Below, piece after piece: positions 33,472-37,898 of a DNA stretch of 37,898 nucleotides. The DNA comes from an uncultured Candidatus Hydrogenedens sp. (GTDB lineage: Bacteria > Myxococcota > UBA4151). The stretch spans positions 1 to 37,898 of the forward strand of contig CACGMS010000011.1 of NCBI GenBank assembly GCA_902574205.1. Reading direction: 5' to 3'. Every line of letters starts with the position of its first letter. The stretch's first letter is position 1. The notes under the pieces are model-generated. The model searched no databases and was not told the origin of the DNA. It saw only the letters and a list, made by a program, of their open reading frames with translations. Position numbers and translations under genes: made by a program.

Positions 33472-34083
33472 TTAGATCGTTGGGCCATGGCCCTGAAGAG
33501 TTTCTAGGGGTTTGGGGTATTGTGCATTAATCTGTGCTGCTTCTTTAGCGAAATCGGCGGCAACAAATTGTTGGTAGCTTGCTGTTGAGCAGAGCGTTGA
33601 TGAGTCCTTCATACGGTCGATAAACAACATCCCGTCTAAATGGTCGAGTTCATGTTGTAGGGTGCCGGCAGTAAGCCCTTCAGCGATCAGTGTAAATGGC
33701 TCGCCTTGCGCTGTATATGCTCGAACTTCGACGTGCGCTGACCGCTCAACCCGGCCGCGTAGGTTGGGTACGGATAAACATCCCTCGATAACTGAAATCG
33801 TTTCATCACTTAGGCTACGCAGTTCGGGATTCACAAGGACCGTCAAAGGAATGGTCGGTTTATAGGGGTAGCGAGGGTTGTCGTTGACTTCAATAATACA
33901 GACCCGTTGAGCAATACCTATTTGTGGCGCCGCTATTCCAGCGCCGTTTCGAGCGCGCATGGTTTGAATTAAATCATCGACTAAATTCGTTAGTTCAGTC
34001 GAATTAAAGGATTTTTGAGGGACCTCGGAACTGAGCGCTCTTAAGCGCGGGTCGCCGAGTTCGAGAACAGTATGTAGCGTCAA
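33472..34083 (-). CDS. def: Peptide deformylase
   Basis: A 203-residue protein with the three deformylase motifs: 'GAGIAAPQI' (47-55), 'EGCLSVP' (100-106, metal ligand Cys102) and 'QHELDHLDG' (143-151, metal ligands His144 and His148, catalytic Glu145). It removes the formyl group from new proteins. The C-terminal tail after the third motif is about 50 residues and not catalytic. The ATG overlaps the pyrD stop (ATGA), so the two genes are translationally coupled. Downstream, 35 AT-rich bases separate it from the transaldolase gene. Confidence 0.95.
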   Translation of the reverse strand: MTLHTVLELGDPRLRALSSEVPQKSFNSTELTNLVDDLIQTMRARNGAGIAAPQIGIAQRVCIIEVNDNPRYPYKPTIPLTVLVNPELRSLSDETISVIEGCLSVPNLRGRVERSAHVEVRAYTAQGEPFTLIAEGLTAGTLQHELDHLDGMLFIDRMKDSSTLCSTASYQQFVAADFAKEAAQINAQYPKPLETLQGHGPTI

Positions 34084-35150
34084 AGATCCACCCCTATCGC
34101 TTGCTGAACATGGCTAAAGCCATCTCGTTGCAAGGAGCGGTCCAATTCTCGAGCCATGCGCACTGCTAGCCAAGGTCCTTGATAAATAATCGCGCTGTAA
34201 ATCTGCACTGCTGAAGCCCCAAGCCGGATACGTCGATAGACTTCTTCTGCGCTATCAATACCCCCAACTGAGATCAGTGGAACGCGACCATTGAGTTGAC
34301 GCGCCAAGAGGGCTGTGACGTCACGCGAGCGCTGCTGCAGGGGGGCACCACTCAAGCCGCCAGGACCCATCGATTCGATGGTTTGACTCGATGCGCTTAA
34401 CCCTGCTCGAGCGATTGTTGTGTTGGTTGCGATCAATGCATCAAGTTTGGTTTCAACGACGAGTTCAGCAATGGCTTGGAGATCCTCGTCAGCGAGGTCT
34501 GGCGCCACTTTGAGCGCCAGCGGAACGGGTCTTTTTAGCTCGTTAATCGCTTGTTGAACGCCCATGATTAATGGGCGCAATGCATCGAGTTGTTGGAGGT
34601 CGCGTAAGCCCGGTGTGTTTGGGCTTGAGACGTTGATCACCAGATAGTCGACATGAGGACCAAGCGCCGCCACGCTTTGACAATAATCACTCAGTGCGTC
34701 GTCATTAGGGGTGATTTTGGATTTGCCTAAGTTTCCCCCAAGCGGGCAAGGTAGATGGTACCGAGCAAGTGTCTTTGAGGCGCTTTGACAGCCCGGGTTG
34801 TTAAAACCAAACCGATTGATAATGGCTCGATCATTTTTGAGCCGAAAAAGACGTGGTTTTGGGTTTCCTGGCTGAGCGTGGGCGGTGATGGTTCCAATTT
34901 CAATCGCCGCAAAGCCGAACCCGGCAAAGCCGGCTGCGGCGCTTCCGTCTTTATCCAACCCGGCAGCCAGACCGATCGGATGCGCCCACTGACCTCCGAG
35001 GAGTTCTTGTTGGAGCCGACTGCAGTCGGGCATGACAAGCCACCGAATTATTCGACTCAATGGAGCAACGAAACGTGCTAAAAATAGTCCAATATGATGG
35101 GCTTGTTCAGCAGAGAACAAAAACAGGAGGGGGCGAATGACGGCGTACAC
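34080..35150 (-). CDS. pyrD: Dihydroorotate dehydrogenase (quinone), class 2
   Basis: About 356 residues of a class 2 PyrD. The N-terminal membrane-associating helices ('YAVIRPLLFLFSAEQAHHIGLFLARF') are present, followed by 'GLAAGLDKDGSAAAGFAGFGFAAIEIGTITAHAQPGNPKPRLFRL', 'INRFGFNNPG', 'NVSSPNTPGLRDLQQ', 'ALKVAPDL', 'ATNTTI', 'GGLSGAPL' and 'ISVGGIDSAEE'. It oxidises dihydroorotate to orotate with FMN and passes electrons to quinone in pyrimidine synthesis. Two GTG starts are possible, at 35156 and 35150; I choose 35150 because AAAGG lies six bases upstream of it and touches the other. It is coupled to def by an ATGA overlap. Confidence 0.94.
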   Translation of the reverse strand: MYAVIRPLLFLFSAEQAHHIGLFLARFVAPLSRIIRWLVMPDCSRLQQELLGGQWAHPIGLAAGLDKDGSAAAGFAGFGFAAIEIGTITAHAQPGNPKPRLFRLKNDRAIINRFGFNNPGCQSASKTLARYHLPCPLGGNLGKSKITPNDDALSDYCQSVAALGPHVDYLVINVSSPNTPGLRDLQQLDALRPLIMGVQQAINELKRPVPLALKVAPDLADEDLQAIAELVVETKLDALIATNTTIARAGLSASSQTIESMGPGGLSGAPLQQRSRDVTALLARQLNGRVPLISVGGIDSAEEVYRRIRLGASAVQIYSAIIYQGPWLAVRMARELDRSLQRDGFSHVQQAIGVDL

Positions 35151-35162
35151 GCTCACCCTTTC

Positions 35163-35927
35163 TTAGCGCAGGCAAGTGGCTCGCTTTGCGCCATAGCGCA
35201 TTCGGTAAGGGACATAGATCATACAGCTTTGTTGATGGCAGACCTCTTGGCATACTTCGTAGTTTTTTGTGTGTTGTACGGCCGGTGCCTCACCCGTTTG
35301 TGTATTCACGACACGATCATAAGCTTGGCGGCGATCGGACCGTTCGTCTGCACTATGTAAACTGGTGACTAAACCAGCGGGAACGCCTTTCGCCCAAATC
35401 CCTGCGCCGTTTTTTTGAGCATCGATTTGGAGCGCTACCAAATCGGGTTCGCCGGGTCCTTTGATCGAGAAGATATGCGCAAGCCCCTTTTGGATCAGGG
35501 TACGCTCCAAATCAGGACAATCGACCAGGAGCCGGCCATAACCGCCACCGCCAGGGAGCGTAGCGCATGTCCAGCCGCGTGCAGCGGCGACCTCGCCGGC
35601 GGCTTTGGCGAGTTGATACAATTCGGCATGCGTCCAGTCGCCCCATCGGTGGACCGGGCCATAGGATTCAAGAGCATTAAACCCGGCCAGACGGGCGTTC
35701 TTTCTTTTTCCCGTGAGGGAACGAAGACTGAACGTATCGCCGTCACCCCAGCGAACGGTAACCACGCGCCCGTCAAGTAAGATTTGACCAGGTTTTGGAA
35801 CGGGTCGAACAGGCTTTTTTATCGCTGTATCAAGAGGTTCATTTGCGTCGACATCAAGACTTGGCGGCGTACTCGCACAGGCGATGATTAAGGTGCACAA
35901 CGCTGCAGCCAGTGGTGGTCGTCGCAT
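35163..35927 (-). CDS. Staphylococcal-nuclease-like lipoprotein
   Basis: A 254-residue protein from the ATG at 35927, which has GGAGA upstream; the frame continues back to 36224, but that part is antisense to the phosphohexomutase gene and unlike protein. A lipoprotein signal ends in 'IIAC' at about 17. Residues about 48-170 resemble the SNase/thermonuclease fold: 'GRVVTVRWGDGDTFSLRSL', 'NARLAGFNALES' and 'GGGYGRLLVDCPDLERTLIQKGLAHIF', with Asp, Arg and Glu in roughly the right places. Secreted relatives cut DNA and RNA with calcium. The usual 'R..GIdaPE' is altered here to 'R..GFNALES'. The cysteine-rich C-terminus ('CQEVCHQQSC') is unusual. It is first in the minus-strand run, ending six to twelve bases before pyrD. 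Confidence 0.75.
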   Translation of the reverse strand: MRRPPLAAALCTLIIACASTPPSLDVDANEPLDTAIKKPVRPVPKPGQILLDGRVVTVRWGDGDTFSLRSLTGKRKNARLAGFNALESYGPVHRWGDWTHAELYQLAKAAGEVAAARGWTCATLPGGGGYGRLLVDCPDLERTLIQKGLAHIFSIKGPGEPDLVALQIDAQKNGAGIWAKGVPAGLVTSLHSADERSDRRQAYDRVVNTQTGEAPAVQHTKNYEVCQEVCHQQSCMIYVPYRMRYGAKRATCLR

Positions 35928-36010
35928 CAGGAGACTCTCCTTAAATCGGCGGCAACCTTGCGCGACCTTCGACGGTTTGAAAAGCGTGAGCGGTGAAGGA
36001 GAGCGTGGAC

Positions 36011-37696
36011 GTGGACAATCAGTTGCGCATGCAAGTCGAATCTTGGCTACAAGGTGATCCTGATCCGGTGGATCGAGCCGAGCTCGAAAGGGCACTAGAG
36101 GCTTCCGACGAAGAGTTTCTAAAAGAGCGTTTTTCCGGTCGTTTGAGCTTTGGTACAGCTGGGCTTCGTGGACCGATCGGTGCGGGCCCTTGTGCCATGA
36201 ACACCGCCGTAATTCGTCAGACATGTCATGGACTAGCCGATGTTCTGATCGCCTCCGAGGCTGATCTGAGTCGTGGTGTGGTCATCGGGTACGATGCTCG
36301 TCATCGCTCTGATCAGTTTGCTCATGAGTCGGCAGCGGTCCTGCGCGCCCGAGGGGTGGCCGTCTATCTTTGGGATCAACCCGGTCCAACCCCCGCAACA
36401 TCCTATTGGGTGCGCCAATTGGGTGCCTTGGCGGGGATACAGGTGACAGCATCTCATAATCCTCCCCAAGACAACGGATTCAAGGTGTATTGGGACCATG
36501 CCGCTCAAATTATACCTCCGGTCGATAGCGAAATTGCTGAGGCGATTGATCGACATGCCCTCGGTAAAGCCGCTGATTTGGCGGTTTTAGATGCTCGAGC
36601 AGCCGGTCCTGCGTTATCGTTTTTGGGGTCGGTTGAGTTAGCTAAATATTGGCAAGCTGTCGGAGAACAGACCCCGCGCGTCAGTTCGCCCAAAACGCCG
36701 ATGCGGGTCGTTTATACGGCGATGCATGGCGTGGGCGGTGAATCGGTAGTGGCCGTCCTCGAAGAGGCAGGTTTCGAGGTGCACCCCGTCGCCGAGCAAC
36801 ACGCGCCAGACGCGAGTTTTCCAACCGTCGCCTTTCCTAATCCCGAAGAAGATGGTGCGATGGACTTAGCGCTCGCGCTTGCCGAATCGGTTGATGCTGA
36901 TCTGGTCCTTGCCAACGATCCTGATGCTGATCGCTTAGCGGTTGCTGTGCCGAGCGGTCCCGGCTTTGAACTGCTCAACGGAAACGAAATCGGGCTGTTG
37001 CTCGGCGATCATTGTTTGCAGGCTTATGAGGGACCTCCAGCTATCTTTGCGGCGTCGATCGTTTCTTCTCAGGCGCTGCGCGCATGGGTTGAAGCGCAAG
37101 GTCATGCCTATGCATCGGCGCTCACGGGATTTAAATGGATTATGGCTGAGCGGCGACGACGACCGAATCAGAACTTCATCTTTGGATACGAAGAGGCGCT
37201 GGGTTACTGCATCGGTGAAACCGTTGCAGACAAGGACGGGGTTAGCGCAGCCTTGGCATTTGCGCACGGTGCGCGCTGGCTCAAGGAGCGAGGGAAAGAC
37301 CTTCGCACTCGTCTTGACGAGATCTATAAGCAGATCGGGTTCTTCGTGTCTGATCAATGGGTTCAGCGGTTCTCGGGCGCTCATGCCGCAGCCGATATGG
37401 AGCGAGCGGTTGATCAAGCCCGACGGTATGCGCCACAAGAGATTAACGGGCTTACCCTTGTTGAGCGCTACGACTTCAACGAGGGTGCGCCGTGGGAGCC
37501 GAGTTTGTCTGCCAATCTAATTGCCTTGAACTATGGAGCGTCTGCGGAGGGTTTGCGCGTCTTGATTCGTCCATCAGGGACGGAACCGAAAGTTAAGACG
37601 TATTTCGAATATCGCAGCGCCCACAGCGTTGAATATGCGCAAGAGGCGCTCAAATCGTCGATCAATTCATGGCGTCAAGCGCTGGAGAAAACATGA
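36011..37696 (+). CDS. Phosphoglucomutase/phosphomannomutase (alpha-D-phosphohexomutase)
   Basis: About 561 residues from the GTG at 36011, nine bases after AAGGAG; GTGs at 35993 and 36005 are alternatives, but the first precedes the ribosome site. Family motifs are complete: 'LSFGTAGLRGPIG', the phosphoserine loop 'VTASHNPPQDNGFKVYW' (Ser148), the Mg loop 'NDPDADRLAV' (Asp303, Asp305, Asp307), the sugar loop 'GYEEALGY' and the phosphate loop 'RPSGTEPKVKTYFEY'. Length and arrangement fit the PGM2-like subgroup, which interconverts hexose-1- and hexose-6-phosphates and often pentose phosphates. Substrate preference cannot be read from the sequence. The next gene's ATG overlaps its stop (ATGA). 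Confidence 0.93.
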   Translation: MDNQLRMQVESWLQGDPDPVDRAELERALEASDEEFLKERFSGRLSFGTAGLRGPIGAGPCAMNTAVIRQTCHGLADVLIASEADLSRGVVIGYDARHRSDQFAHESAAVLRARGVAVYLWDQPGPTPATSYWVRQLGALAGIQVTASHNPPQDNGFKVYWDHAAQIIPPVDSEIAEAIDRHALGKAADLAVLDARAAGPALSFLGSVELAKYWQAVGEQTPRVSSPKTPMRVVYTAMHGVGGESVVAVLEEAGFEVHPVAEQHAPDASFPTVAFPNPEEDGAMDLALALAESVDADLVLANDPDADRLAVAVPSGPGFELLNGNEIGLLLGDHCLQAYEGPPAIFAASIVSSQALRAWVEAQGHAYASALTGFKWIMAERRRRPNQNFIFGYEEALGYCIGETVADKDGVSAALAFAHGARWLKERGKDLRTRLDEIYKQIGFFVSDQWVQRFSGAHAAADMERAVDQARRYAPQEINGLTLVERYDFNEGAPWEPSLSANLIALNYGASAEGLRVLIRPSGTEPKVKTYFEYRSAHSVEYAQEALKSSINSWRQALEKT

Positions 37697-37898
37697 ACAG
37701 TCTGGTTCTCGCTGCTGCAGTCTTTATTATCGATGGTGATATCGATGTTGCTCATTTTGCAAAGGCTAAACCGGTCAAGCGAGCCGTTCAAGCGTATCTA
37801 AAGACGGCACCAAAGGGGTTAAAGACCTTCTTGGAAGAGACCGGTTTTCGACCACTTCGCGATTTGAATCGCATTCAAATTCGGATGAAGCAGCCGAT
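37693..37898 (+). CDS. Start of an unknown, possibly secreted protein (cut by window end)
   Basis: An open frame beginning with an ATG that overlaps the stop of the phosphohexomutase gene (ATGA) and running off the end of the window. The first 68 residues are visible. The N-terminus 'MNSLVLAAAVFIID' is weakly hydrophobic and might be a short signal peptide; the rest is basic and helical ('FAKAKPVKRAVQAYLKTAPKGLKTFLEETGF'). No family is recognised from this part. Confidence 0.55.
   Translation, partial: MNSLVLAAAVFIIDGDIDVAHFAKAKPVKRAVQAYLKTAPKGLKTFLEETGFRPLRDLNRIQIRMKQP

Noticed and set aside
35928-36224. N-terminal extension of the nuclease-like protein to 36224.
   Set aside because: The added 99 residues are antisense to the phosphohexomutase gene, and the ATG at 35927 has both a ribosome site and a proper lipoprotein signal.

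Overview
The window is 37.9 kb of densely packed bacterial chromosome with no gene-free stretch longer than about 150 bases. It looks like a Gram-negative member of the Myxococcota or a close deltaproteobacterial relative. The reasons are cysteine-rich 'CxxDxDC' and DUF4215-type repeats, PEGA-repeat proteins, a MYXO-CTERM-like C-terminal tail, very large secreted Ig/FG-GAP lipoproteins, a LolA-like carrier and DUF4388-like signalling proteins. The phylum is inferred from gene content; no rRNA or tRNA was recognised. No CRISPR array, insertion sequence or phage gene was seen.

Layout. (1) 1-11680, plus strand: a cell-envelope and secretome block. It holds the end of a DUF4388-like protein, a membrane-anchored coiled-coil protein, a LolA-like carrier, a secreted subtilisin-like protease with a cysteine-rich stalk and MYXO-CTERM-like tail, a cysteine-rich lipoprotein, a PEGA-repeat protein and a DUF4215/SUMF1 fusion. 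Spacing is tight and several genes overlap. (2) 11701-15754: boxB and boxC of aerobic benzoyl-CoA degradation on the minus strand, divergent from a BoxR/BzdR-type regulator. A compact palindromic control region lies between them. (3) 15775-19737: an HU/IHF protein and an orphan TolQ/ExbB-type proton channel (minus), a small membrane-anchored protein and an Lnt-like nitrilase-fold acyltransferase (plus), and an aspartate kinase (minus). (4) 19736-20831: a multi-pass membrane protein and a thioredoxin-like protein, split at a run of nine Gs and probably one gene. (5) 20886-30366, plus strand: the most interesting region. It encodes a PqqD-like recognition protein, a 2253-residue lipoprotein, a previously uncalled 50-residue peptide with a RiPP-type leader, an HprK-like kinase, a radical SAM/SPASM enzyme and a SipW-like S26 peptidase. 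All adjoin or overlap. (6) 30350-35927, minus strand: a housekeeping run of a nuclease-like lipoprotein, pyrD, def, a transaldolase-family gene and a PBP1A gene. (7) 36011-37898, plus strand: a phosphohexomutase and the start of an unknown secreted protein.

How the genes work together. Regions 1, 3 and 5 all concern the outer envelope. There is lipoprotein acylation (Lnt-like), lipoprotein transport (LolA-like) and several lipoproteins or surface proteins; two of the lipoproteins share an unusual N-terminal Cys-X-Cys-Glu-Glu-Thr-Pro signature. Region 5 looks like an undescribed RiPP-type pathway. The PqqD-like protein would capture the YxxP leader of the small peptide, the radical SAM enzyme and possibly the kinase would modify it, and the S26 peptidase would cut or release it. 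The giant lipoprotein is either a partner, a second substrate or a carrier at the cell surface. These functions are inferred from family membership and gene order and have not been demonstrated.
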